A DNA stretch of 64,000 nucleotides. Origin: Clusia tigrina. Taxonomy: Eukaryota > Arthropoda > Insecta > Diptera > Clusiidae. Below the pieces are notes generated by a model. That model searched no databases and had not been told where the DNA came from. It saw nothing but the letters and a program-made list of their open reading frames with translations. This document shows positions 23,105 through 33,749 of this stretch, piece by piece (position 1 is the stretch's first letter; every line of letters begins with the position of its first letter). Location: positions 14,860,834 through 14,924,833 of the forward strand of contig OV050032.1 of NCBI GenBank assembly GCA_920105625.2. Reading direction: 5' to 3'. The translations under genes and the position numbers were made by a program.

Positions 23105-23174
23105 TGTCGTCGTCGTCGTCGTCGTCGTCGTCATCGTCATCGTCGTCGTCGTCGTCATCGTCGTCGTCGTCGTG
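23105..23174. repeat. GTC/GAC microsatellite
   Basis: About 23 GTC units with ATC variants, giving poly-Asp and poly-Ser ORFs that are not genes. Confidence 0.9.
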
Positions 23175-24488
23175 GTCTCCGTTGAGGCGTTTCGATTTTG
23201 AATTTTTTTCCAATTTCAATTTCAATTTCAATTTTCGAATACTTTGAGGGGAGCGAGCATACCATCAAGCTGGCGTTGACGTTGACGATATTCTGTTTTT
23301 TATTACCACAATATTCCTTCACTGGATTGCAAATGGGCATAAATTATGCACGAAAACTTACTCATCGCTCCTCAGCTGTGAATGCATGGAGTATTTTTTG
23401 CTTTGTATTTAAAAAAAAATTAAATTTTGTTTGTGGAAAAATATACTCGTACAAATAAAATGCAGAAAAAAAGTTAAAAGAAGCCCCAAAAAAATACAAA
23501 ATTACTACAATCCTGACACATTGGATAATTCTGTGATATACGAGTGTGTAAGCGTATGTGCCCAAAGGAGAGAATGATTGTTTACGCCACGAAGGAGAAC
23601 TATCTTCTCTTCTGCATTAACAGATCCAAGCAAGACGCCTGCGAAGCCGTGTAGTTCATGTCACCGATTTAGTCAGACCTGACACAATTCTTCCCAATGG
23701 CAAAGAACAAAGAAAAACAATAGATTAAGAGAAGAAAAAATGGATTAGGAAGTGCTCGAAGATATTTCTCAAGAAACTCCAGCCTGTGACATCGGTTCTC
23801 CAATGTGATCAAACGACCGAGAAGATATCTTGCTACAGCAATAGAACCTCCCTCCTCTTGCCTCACTTATTAAACACGCTCTGATCTACTACGCGGAAGG
23901 TTTCGTTATTGGTACAGCATTACTGCGTCAACTGAAGGCTAAAGTCTCTTGATCCAGTTGTTTACATTGACAATCAGGGAGCTGATTGGATTTGTATCAG
24001 TACCGGGGGTTCTAGTTCAGGACAATTTTCCCTAAGTCGTAATTTCAGGGATCTCTGATAAATAACATCTTTCCGACGAGCAACTGGAACCTTGATTTTC
24101 ACCAGCTTTGTAAAAGATTGGAAACAACATTCTCATCAGTTTCCAAAACTCAAATGATCGGTAATCGACATGAATCAGAAAAGTAAATGGCTATTTTAAA
24201 GATCTGCCGGATGATCAGTCGTTAAAGGAGATCCAAAAGCTGGATCCAAGGTTGGGGAGGAGTATTCAGCTGAATTAAGGGAGTATATATTGGAAAATAA
24301 AATGTTTGTGTGTAATTAAAGAAACTTTTTAGCTCGACCTCGTATGCTTTCTTCATTCAGTATTGACGATTTTACACTGTTGTTAGAAGATTTCGACGGG
24401 AGAGGAGGGGTTTGCATATTTTCTCCAATCTCTCTATATCCAATATCTGAATCTACATCGCTCCTTCTCTCTCCAACGGTCTCCCCAC
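23175..24488. other. Intronic spacer
   Basis: No gene or element recognised; short TTCAAT repeat at about 23213-23232. Confidence 0.4.
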
Positions 24489-24890
24489 CAGAGAACACAG
24501 AGAAAATAAACTCTTTTTCGCTGCCAGCGTCCGTAGCGGACACACCACGATTCTGAGTTGATTCAACACGATTTTGAGTGGATTCACCACGATTTTGAGT
24601 GGATTCACCACGATTCTGAGTGGATTCAACACGATTTTGAGTGGATTCACCACGATTTAGAGTGGATTCACCACGATTCGGAGTGGATTCACCACGACTC
24701 TGAGTGGATTCAACACGATTTTGAGTGGATTCGCCACGATTTTGAGTGGATTCACCACGATTCTGAGTGGATTCACCACAGCTCTGAGTGGATTCACCAC
24801 GACTCTGAGTGGATTCAACACGATTTTCAGTGGATTCATGTACAACCTCCGTCTGCTTTATTTCGCTGCTTTGCCGTTTGATGTTTAGGT
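24489..24890 (-). mobile_element. hAT-like MITE with 21-bp satellite, copy B (inverted)
   Basis: In reverse orientation this repeats copy A (13646-14005): same CAGAGAACACAG terminus (24489), same GCTGGCAGCGAAAAAGAGTT junction, 14 satellite units (24544-24837) instead of 11, and the same ATCAAACGGCAAAGCA-type flank. The end near 24890 is degenerate beyond the AGAGAAA motif. The whole sits in a 207-codon minus-strand ORF (24316-24939) that runs past both element ends. No known domain. Confidence 0.7.
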
Positions 24891-24984
24891 TTTTTTCTCT
24901 ATATACACTTCTCCCCACTCTGTCCTCCCTCTCTCTCACTCACCCTCTCGCATCCATCTCTTTCACTCTCTTGTGCTGACCTTC

Positions 24985-26036
24985 ACTCCAAGTGGCGGAG
25001 GTTTTTCATAATGGAGGCGGTGATGTCACACATCGCAGCCCATATCTCCGGGGCTATCAAGCATATGCTGAACTATGTTGTCCGGCATCACGCACTCTCT
25101 ACACACTCCTTGTAGTGCCTCTCTAGCACTTTTATACCGTGGGCAGTAGAAGAAGGCATGTTACATGTCACTCTTGAATGGTCCTCTGCTTTACAATTGC
25201 CAAGTGCTCTTCTACACTTGTCGCGTGTGTCCCTTTGTCGTGGTAGAGGTTCATCGCCTCCTTCACCAGCAGGTTCACTGGAGTCATGCCGGTCATCACC
25301 AAGGTAGCATTGTGGACACGGTGCGGTGTGCATAGATTACTCGCACCGCACTTTTTCTGTATACTGCCTCAATGGTGTGGACGTAAGCCTTCACATCCGC
25401 ATTTTCGGCCCATATTGGCGCCCTATAAAGAATAATGGATCTGATAACCCCCGGGTCTGTGTCCTCCCATGAGCTCCCAGAAAGCTCATGTTGTTGCTGC
25501 CTTATCTCCCACATGCCGGAGATATTCGTTGATGCTAAGCCTTGCACCTATCCAAACGACTAGGTACTTGAGGTGTGAAATCGTGGTAATGGTACATCTA
25601 TCAACTCTTATTTTCACGACCTGCAATGCTTTGCGGCTTGTAACCAGGATTGCATCGGTCTTGTGTTCAACCAAGTTAAGTCCAACATTTGCCAACCATC
25701 TTCTGACAGTGGCCACAGATCGGTTCGCCTCTGCTACTACTTCTTCCAAATACTCCGCTGTAATTACCAATGCTGTGTCGTGCGCGTATCCAATGATTTT
25801 GACACCATCGGGGACCTGTACGCGGAAGATGCCATCGTACATAGCAATCCAGAGTGCAAGCACCAATATCTGAGGAACTCCTCCGATAACCTTGTGCGAC
25901 TTCACACGTTTTTTTTTGGCACATAGAGCAGGATTCTATCACAGAAGTAGCTGGAAACCATTCGCCTCAGGTAGATGGGTGCCCCAAACTCTGCTAACGC
26001 GCTGTCTATGCATTCCCAGCTAGCTGAGTTGAAAGC
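24985..26036 (-). pseudogene. R1-clade-like LINE, truncated reverse transcriptase and C terminus
   Basis: Reading the minus strand, three frames in turn match an R1-type non-LTR retroelement as I know the family. First, AFNSASWECI from near 26035, in the RT palm. Then GVPQ...GDKAATT (25486-25905) with the active-site box as YAHD (25777-25788) instead of YADD. Then the C-terminal half with SIILYRAPIWAENADVK (25296-25547), TGMTPVNLLVKEA and the PDNIVQHMLDSP tail near 25030-25070. At least three frameshifts and stops break it. It is truncated at the 5' end exactly where the polypyrimidine tract starts. The endonuclease and the start of RT are missing. Not functional. Confidence 0.85.
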
Positions 26037-27050
26037 GTTCTCTCTCTTCTCTCTCTCTCTCTTTCTGTCACCTCTCTCACGCCCACTCTTTCCATCTCTC
26101 CCTCCCTCTCACTCTCTTCCTTTCTCTAACACGCTCTTTCTTTCTCTCTCACGCTCTTTCCTTCTCTCTCACTGTCTTCCTTTCTATCTACTCCCTCTCT
26201 CGCTTCCTTTCTCTCTCTCCTCTCTCCCCTTCTCACTCGATTTCATCTCTATATCTGGCTCTCTCATCACTCACTCATTATCTCACTCACTTTCTCTATA
26301 AGGTTGTGATTTCTATTCTCTCTCTCTCTATAAAGTCGTGGCTTTTGTTGTATATCTCTCTCTATTTCCCTGTATATCGTTCTCTCGCTCCCTCTTTCTC
26401 TCTCTCCCCTCTTTCTCTCTCTCCCCTCTTTCTCTCTCTCCCCTCTTTCTCTCTCTCCCCTCTTTCTACCCCTCCCCTCTTTCTCCCCCTCCCCCGTATT
26501 TTCCCCGTCTTTCTACCCCCTCTTTCTCCTCTTCTCTATCTAAGCCTCTCTCTCTCTTTGCCTCCCTCCCTCCCTCCTTCTCTCCCTCGCTCTCCCTCCC
26601 TCCTTCTCTCACTCTCTCTATCTATCTATCTCTAACTCTATCTCCCCCTCACACTCCTTCACTCTCTCTCTCTCTCCCTTCTTCTCACCCTCTCTCTCCC
26701 TCCTCTCTATTTATCTCTCCCTAACTCTATCTCTCCCTAACTCTATCTCTCCCTCACACTCTCTATCTATCTCTCCCTCACACTCTCTATCTATCTCTCC
26801 CTCACACTCTCTATCTATCTCACACTCTCTATCTATCTCTCCCTCACACTCTCTGTCTATCTCTCCCTCACACTCTATCCCTCTCTCTATCTACATATCT
26901 CTCCCTCACACTCTATCCCTCTCTCTATCTATCTCTCCCTCACACTCTCTATCTATCTCTCCCTCACACTATCTATCTCTCCCTCCCTCACTCTCTCTAT
27001 CCCCCTCCCGCACTCCTCTCTCTTTCTATCCCTCGCATTCTCTCTCCATA
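26037..27050. repeat. 1-kb polypyrimidine (CT-rich) tract
   Basis: Plus strand is nearly all C and T. Subregions have their own units: a 16-bp CCCTCTTTCTCTCTCT-type unit at about 26398-26470 and a 24-bp unit with TCTATCTATCTCTCCCTCAC at about 26755-26985. Long Ser/Leu/Pro ORFs here are artefacts. Confidence 0.9.
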
Positions 27051-27423
27051 AGGTCGTGGCTTCTATTATCTTCGGAATAATTTTCAGCAGTTTTTCTGTT
27101 TTCCACATACTACAACCAATATCTTGGCTTGGGAAAGCAGGAACCACGTCCTCGGTAATGGCGCACTTTAAAACAAGCACGCCTGCGTCAGTCATGCGAA
27201 GGCTGATAACTTTTGCAACAACCCCTCAACTGACGCGGCTCCGCCGTCGCTGTGCCTCCCGCCAACCGGCCCGGTTGAAGAATACCTGCCACTACAAGTA
27301 CACTCTCTACTGCGTGTGCAAATTGTGATATGCGAGAGCTGAGTGTAAATATTTATAAAGTGAACAAGCGTTTAATAGTGTGCTCGCGTTGTAGTTCGGT
27401 CGGGTGAAGCGGGGCGTGTATGT

Positions 27424-27425
<2 letters not shown>
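27051..27425. other. Intronic spacer
   Basis: A 90-codon ORF (27056-27328) has no recognised domain. No other feature. Confidence 0.4.

Positions 27426-27501
<76 letters not shown>
27426..27501. repeat. GT microsatellite
   Basis: About 37 GT units, interrupted once by TTTG. Confidence 0.9.
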
Positions 27502-28609
27502 TGTACTCGTATGCATAATGATCGCGCAAATTGTTTACTTGCGGTGTATTTCGATGTTTTGTTTATTTACTGGCCAGTCTGCGACACTGTTGGCGTACTC
27601 GAGCGGCACAAGCATGAACGCTATTCAAATTGAATACGGCTGCTTGGCTTGCTAACAGGCAAACAAGGTCGAAAGCATTAAGACCACGCAAAAAAAGTGA
27701 ACAAAAAACCGTTTGGTATTTAAAAAAGCAAATGAGAGCATTTCACAGTTGATTAAACCAGTTAATGAATATTCTCCATTATACCGTTGAGCGAAGCACT
27801 GTTCTCTTCCACAGTACCATAAAGCAGCACCACCAACTTTTTGCACTCGAACCTTCACAAGCTGAGCGGTGGAACTTCGGCCTTACGGGTACTTATCACC
27901 TTCCTCTGGCTACAGTCAGGCATACTTTTCATTGTTGTTGTGTGTTGTTGCTATTATTATTTTTATTATATTTGTTAATTTTTTCCTACTGCTCGTATCC
28001 CCTACACATACATTTTCAAGAACACTATGAAATCTTTTATGTTTTCTATAATTGTTGTATTTAAAATGTGGTATTGTTGTTGTTGGCATTAATAAAAGTA
28101 AATCAGTTCAATGTGCGTGCTCACGTACATAATCAACGGAAAATCCGCTGCACATCACGTACCACTCAGACCTTGAGGCCTTGACCTCCACTTTGTTGGC
28201 GAATTCGGGGCATTTAACCAAATATGTGCGTGTGAGTGTGGAGCAGTGTCTGGGCTTACACCAAATGAGCTGCTCAGCACTGTTCTCATGGTACAGCAGC
28301 TTTATGTGTATATACTCGTATGTGAGTGCGAATGTGCAAAACATCTTTTCCACTGTGATGTACACTTGCTGGCCGGCCTGGCTTCCCTCCTCAGGTTGAA
28401 GCACCGATTCACGTCTGAGAATTATACATTATTTTAATTGCTTTTACTGTATTTCATCAGTGCTCTTTCATCTTTGCAGTAAACTGATAGAAATGTGGAT
28501 GCACGTAGAACTCTAAGCAACTTTATAGATACGAAAAATATGATTGCGATAATTACTAGTTCGATAATTATTAGCCAATAGTGCGGAGACACTGTGGTGT
28601 GTCAAGTAG
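27502..28609. other. Intronic spacer
   Basis: No gene or mobile element recognised; small TTG runs near 27930-28085. Confidence 0.4.
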
Positions 28610-28617
28610 TATAAAAA
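28610..28617 (+). promoter_or_regulatory. TATA box
   Basis: TATAAAAA, with a weak initiator-like TTCACAG about 30 bases downstream (28641-28647). A donor-like TTGTAAGTTT follows at about 28695. It could serve the small ORF at 29077, or be chance. Confidence 0.3.
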
Positions 28618-29076
28618 CCAATGCTTGGAAGTGGTTTAATTTCACAGGAATTTGATTTGGAAGCAGTTCGCAACGTTTCGTTTATTAGAATAATTTTGTA
28701 AGTTTCAATTTTCAGTTCTGGCCAGGAATGAACTGAACCGTCGATCCTCAGGACGTTTTTATAACAAAAATACTAATAATGAAAATAATTATAAGAATTG
28801 TTATATAATAATAGAGGAAATAAGTGGAAGAGAGTGGGCCATATTTTGGAGAGGAAAGTACAAAATAACATTTAACATTTATTATAAATGCATATTTTAT
28901 ATTCTATTGTCTGCCATTCGAAAAATCTAAACATGGTTTATTAAAACTATCCACGCTCTTGCAGATACTTCCAGTGTAACTCTTGTGTGGGCATGAGTGC
29001 TCAAATTAGTTAAAGTTAACTTGATTCGTATAGTAAAAATGATCGTGTGCTCCATTCAATTAGGAATACGAGCATA

Positions 29077-29235
29077 ATGAAAACCCTTTTGATAGTCGCT
29101 TTCTCGTTCCTTCACTTTTCGCATGATTTAAACTTTAAAGTGAATAATTACATTGCAAGGGAGCATCACACTCCAACGTCACCACCACCACAAGCTCGTT
29201 TCTTCCATGCGCAGCATAGTAACATTTTCATTTAA
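29077..29235 (+). CDS. Possible small secreted peptide, 52 residues
   Basis: Starts MKTLLIVAFSFLHF, a short basic n-region followed by a hydrophobic core typical of signal peptides, then a polar Pro/His-containing tail with no cysteine. The ATG has A at -3, the favourable fly context. About 460 bp upstream lies TATAAAAA with a possible first exon ending in GTAAGT near 28697, and a weak acceptor TTCAATTAG lies at 29055-29063, so a two-exon gene nested in the Abl intron is conceivable. I know no family that matches. A chance ORF in AT-rich DNA is a real alternative. Confidence 0.22.
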   Translation: MKTLLIVAFSFLHFSHDLNFKVNNYIAREHHTPTSPPPQARFFHAQHSNIFI

Positions 29236-30791
29236 TGAAATCCAATTCAATCTGAAATCTCGATTTGATTTTTTCAAGCATGCTTGGCGTGAGTTTGATT
29301 TGATTTCGAGTTCTATTTTGTTTTGTTTTTCCTGTTCTTTCTCTTGCCCACTCTATGCGAACAATTTTCTACAGAATATTCGCTTATTACCCACATTTGA
29401 ATGCAATTTAAATGCAATTACACTTGTTCAGTTTCCAAGTGTGGCAGCACAACTCGGTTCACCAGCCAGTTGCATTTTGCATTGCGCTACGTGACCGACC
29501 GCAGCCGTTCTCTACTGGGTATACTGCGATTGGAGTATCTCTCAGGCTCAATATAAAATTCTTAATTCTGGCGAAGCATGTTTCTCTGTATATACATATA
29601 CTTGTATTCCAGAAGCAGTATATGTGTATTTGAAGGTGCTGTGATGCTGCTGTTTTTGTTGTTGTCGTTGCCCATGAGGCATGTTTGTGCTGTACACACA
29701 TACTCGTATGTAGTTGCTGTAGCAGCGCGCTCGCTCTCTTTGCCCCCTTTTCACACAATAGTACTCGTACACACCCATTATTACACCAGTTTCCCAGGCT
29801 GCATGTTGCATTTGTATACGTGTAACGGTGTCTTGTAAATTTTGTTGATTTTCTCACAATTTTCCAAAGCCTCTCTTATTTTTAGAAAAAAAGTAAAAGG
29901 TACAATTTGCAATTTACAACTTACAACTAACAACACATCAAAGACGATCTCTTGAAAAACACACATACATACACATTGTCGCTGATTTTGGCACTGAGCG
30001 CTGTTAATGCTCTCTCTCTCTTTCTCTCTGCTTGGCGTTTGTATTAGTTCCTTAGGTGTGCATGCATGAACCTAATCTGCAATGCAGTCGTATGTATTGT
30101 GTGCGCTTGGATGTAAGCGGTGCACAGATTTCTCTGGTAATGGCGATTTGGTGCAATTTTGGCAATTTACATCGAATTGAATCCCACATTGAAATAAATT
30201 TGTGTTTTGCACAACTGCAAACAGAGGGAAAGCGCCTTTTGCCCTTTTTGTGTGTATAAATTGGACAAAAATGTACGAAATATCTATGACCTGTGCGTTA
30301 CGTCAACTTGCCCTGCCACTTTCAAGTAGTAGCCTGTAGTGTAAATCTGCTGTTACCCAACATACCCACTCAACTCGCAGACAGCAAATGTCCATTTGCA
30401 GGTAACAAAGCCCACAATGCAGCCAATTGTTTCTGTTCCATTTGCAGGCAACTGTTTATGTGTGCTACACTTGATACGGATTTCAGAACTCTTCATTAAG
30501 TGCTCAGCATGACGATTCATTTGTCGCCGTTTCACGCTTCATGTCAATTGCTTTGTTGATGTGCGGATTTCTCATCGTTCGTGCAGTTCACAATAATTCA
30601 TCTCAAATTCACGCTAATGCATTGGGGAAGCTGCACAGTCTGAAAATTGCCATTTGAGATTCTTGTGGAGTGCTTACATACAAGTATGTACTCATATTCG
30701 CACATGTAATCCGCTTCGATAGCGTATTTGCGGTGGTCATTTCAAGTTAATGCTTCTATTGTAATGCTGAGTAGAAACTGAAGAGTAGCAT
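29236..30791. other. Intronic spacer
   Basis: No gene or element recognised; a short TCTCTC run near 30011-30029. Confidence 0.4.
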
Positions 30792-31000
30792 CAAAGAGTA
30801 TGCATACATAGAGATCGAAAAACACTCAAAATTTTGTGAAATGAAAGTGAAGGCGATTTCAAAAATCGGTGAGGTGCAGGGGGAAGCGAGATGCAATGTT
30901 TGTATTTATGTTCGAGGTGTTTTCTAGAAAACCCCTCGAACAAATTTTTTACAACAATAACTTCGTTTGTCATGCGAGCTCTATTTATATATACTCTTTG
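30792..31000. mobile_element. CAAAGAGTATA-type MITE, copy 1
   Basis: Left end CAAAGAGTATGCATACATAG (from 30792) mirrors the right end ending in TATATATACTCTTTG (31000). GTAGCAT is directly repeated outside both ends (30785-30791 and 31001-31007), a perfect 7-bp target duplication (8 bp if one C is shared). The centre is a 32-bp near-perfect palindrome around TTTTCTAGAAAA (one mismatch). No ORF. A second copy in opposite orientation is at 55113-55275. Confidence 0.85.
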
Positions 31001-31494
31001 GTAGCATCTTTTCGCTCTAGTTTCATGCAACTCAGTGTATTGAACCCTTGTTTTGCGTTTCTTGACTAATTTATTGGGGCACCATTGTTGTGATATTCAA
31101 AATATCGCTCTTAGAAATTTTTTAATGACAAGGACTATAATGGATTTCATAAATATGATCGAAATTTGTCTCAAAGGGAACATATGCTTTATTAAAATGT
31201 TTGAAGAAAATGTAAACATTTTGTCAGATTATCAAGCGACATTTTCAATTTGAAATTATAAACAAAAATTAAATTTAAATTAAAAGTTCCTAAAAATTTC
31301 CAGTCCCAATCCACTTAACAAACATTATAAGAATTGGGGACCATAACTATCGGTTGGATAGAAAAAAATACAGGTGCAAAACCAACTAAACGGGACTTTT
31401 TAAAAAAAGTTCTAGTCTTTGGGTGGACTTTTTTGTGTATACTCTAATGAAGATGACAACAAACGCAATCATTAGACAACTTCAAAGGAGTATT
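31001..31494. other. Spacer before the mariner relic
   Basis: May include the eroded 5' part of the mariner element, but no TIR or coding match is recognisable. Confidence 0.35.
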
Positions 31495-32080
31495 CGGTGA
31501 TGTTCAGTCCTAATCCAAATGAGTTTTTGGGCTGTTTCGTAACCGTGGACGAAACATGGATTCACCACAACACACCACAGACCAAGGAACAGACGACGAA
31601 CAGTGGACTTCTCCTGGTGAATTGAGTCGTAGAAGACCAAGTTGAGTTTGTCGGCGACAGTTTTTTGCATGCGCATGGTGTCGTTCACATCGATTACCTC
31701 GAAAAGGTTGAAACTATCACCGGCGAATATTATGCAAAGTTGTTGGATCGATTCGACACAGATTTGAAGCAAAAACGACCGTATTTGGCGAGGACAACGC
31801 ACCGTTCGCACAAGTCTGCAATCGCAATGGCAAAATTTCATGAAGTTGGTGACGAGTTGCTCCCTCATCCAGCATATTCGCCAGAGTTAGCCCCCTGCGA
31901 TTATTTCCTGTTTCCAAATATGAAGAAATGGCTCGTCGGTAAGAGATTTGGGTAGAATGAAGAGGTCATCAATTAAACAAACGCCTGAGGGCCTCGAGAA
32001 ATGGTATTATTTGGAGGGCATCAAAAAGTTGGAGAAAAGTTTGATGAAGTGTATCGAGTTAAAAGGAGACTATGTTGAAA
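31495..32080 (+). pseudogene. mariner transposase relic
   Basis: Degenerate C-terminal two-thirds of a mariner-type DD34D transposase. The first catalytic Asp is in FVTVDETWIHH (GAC 31548-31550). The DNAP box with the second Asp survives only in a shifted frame (GAC 31793-31795). The third Asp is in YSPELAPCDYFLF (31899-31901). IDYLEK and ITGEYYAKLLD between them are also typical. A stop near 31625 and several frameshifts break the frame. The N-terminal DNA-binding domain and both TIRs are not recognisable. Inactive. Confidence 0.88.
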
Positions 32081-32107
32081 AAAAAAACAATTTTTTTGCC
32101 GAATAGT

Positions 32108-32197
32108 GTAATAATAATAATAAATGTTGCAACTTGTCTTGTCAATAATAATAATATTAATAAAAAAATCATATTGTATAATAATAATAATAATATA
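32108..32197. repeat. AAT-rich microsatellite
   Basis: Two or three runs of AAT separated by about 15 bases. Confidence 0.8.
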
Positions 32198-33685
32198 CAT
32201 ATGTGGTAAAATATACGAATTGAGTGTAAAGCGAAGTCCGATTTGCAGCTACGAATGTGACGTGACGTGAGCATAATTGCACCACCACCACCTACGATGC
32301 CTTTTATATAGTTTAATTTTTATTGAACTTCTTCTCATTCTTCTTCCTAGCGTTATTGTGACTCTTTCGCTTTATATGGGCAAACAACAATAACTAAGCA
32401 AGCAACGCTGGGATGTAGTAAGTAGACCTCCAGCGTTTGTTTTGTTGGGAAAATCGCAACGAAATTCCATTTGAAAGAAATCATTGAACTCGGGTCATCG
32501 TGCTCGAAACATAAACTTCACACACCAACTCTGCACACAAGTGCACACAAGTACCTCACACACCGAGCGCCGCATATGCTACAAAACAATATTTAAACGC
32601 ACAGAACTACTGGCACAATGCTTCTAAAAATTTTGTAAGTTTTGTGGAAAACATGTGTTTTTATAATTTATCAACATTTCATAATGACTCACACGCGCTG
32701 GCAACGAAATTTTCTACACAGCATTTGCAATTAAAATTTTGTATATCAATTCACAAAAAATACTCTGCAGCATTTTGCACGCATGCAGTGAGCGCCACAC
32801 ACAAACACCGCTCAGTCACTCGCTCAGTCAGCAGCAGCAGCAGCAGCAGTATCGCTGCCGTCGTTGTCGTCGTCGCCGCCGCCGCCGCCGGAGATTGCTT
32901 TCTGCGTTTTCATTTTCAATTTTAATATTAATACTCGTATTTATGTTGTCTTTCTTGTTGTTATTTGCGATTTTTGCATGAATGCAATTACTGAGGCGTA
33001 TAATTACATTGTTGATGGCCCATGGAAGAGGCGGCAACAGCGCACTTCAATGGCACAGCACGTACTCGTACAACACGAGTACCGTACCGAGTACGCTATA
33101 ACAGTCTATCAGCATATGAGACTCAGCGTAACGTGATTGTCAATGCCAAAATATGATGAATAAGGTGTTTGTGTCTGCTGCACGAAACCTGCCGTGGGCA
33201 AAATGGTGCACTTGTGCCGCCGCCTGGTGACGTTATCAGATCCTTCCATGGTAGGCAGCGGCATTGTGTAAAATCGTTGCTCCAAGCTGCAACCAATTAA
33301 TAGTGCCACTTTTAAGCGAGACTGCAAACAAGTCAGAGGGAAAAAAGTTGCAGAATTTTGTTTCCTTAATAGATTACTTTGGCCGCATTTGTACTGTGAG
33401 GCGAGGACACCTGAAATACTACGGAAAATCTTATTTGAATACAGAAAATGTGCCAAATTGCGACCAAAGTCAACAGACAATTCAAAACTAAATTTACAAT
33501 AAACATTTTTCCAAGAGTTTGCCTCTGAATTTTGTGCTAGCTTTTGGTATTCAGTTTTGTATCCAGTCTTGGGTTTCCCAGTTCTAGTTAGTTTGCTCAG
33601 AATTGTACAAAATGAAAAGAAAAGCAATCACATCAGTTTTAGCCATACTATACGTATGAGGAATTTATATAAATCGGCCCCTTCA
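32198..33685. other. Intronic spacer
   Basis: Contains CAG (about 32830-32849) and GCC (about 32874-32890) runs and a hairpin GTACTCGT/ACGAGTAC at about 33062-33082. No gene recognised. Confidence 0.4.
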
Positions 33686-33749
33686 GGTCTCTAGCATGAC
33701 AAGTATGCTAGTCTCACAGTCGTGGGGTCGCGGGCTTGGATTCCAGGGC
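33686..33749 (+). mobile_element. Diverged tRNA-like SINE head
   Basis: GCTAGTCTCACAGTCG aligns with GCTAGACTCACACTCA of the SINE head at 15701, with a similar A-box side (GGTCTCTAG) and a B-box-like GGATTCCAG at the expected distance. No acceptor stem. Probably an older or related SINE. Confidence 0.4.

Noticed and set aside
26041..26724. Ser/Leu/Pro-rich ORFs on the plus strand
   Set aside because: They are products of the CT microsatellite tract.
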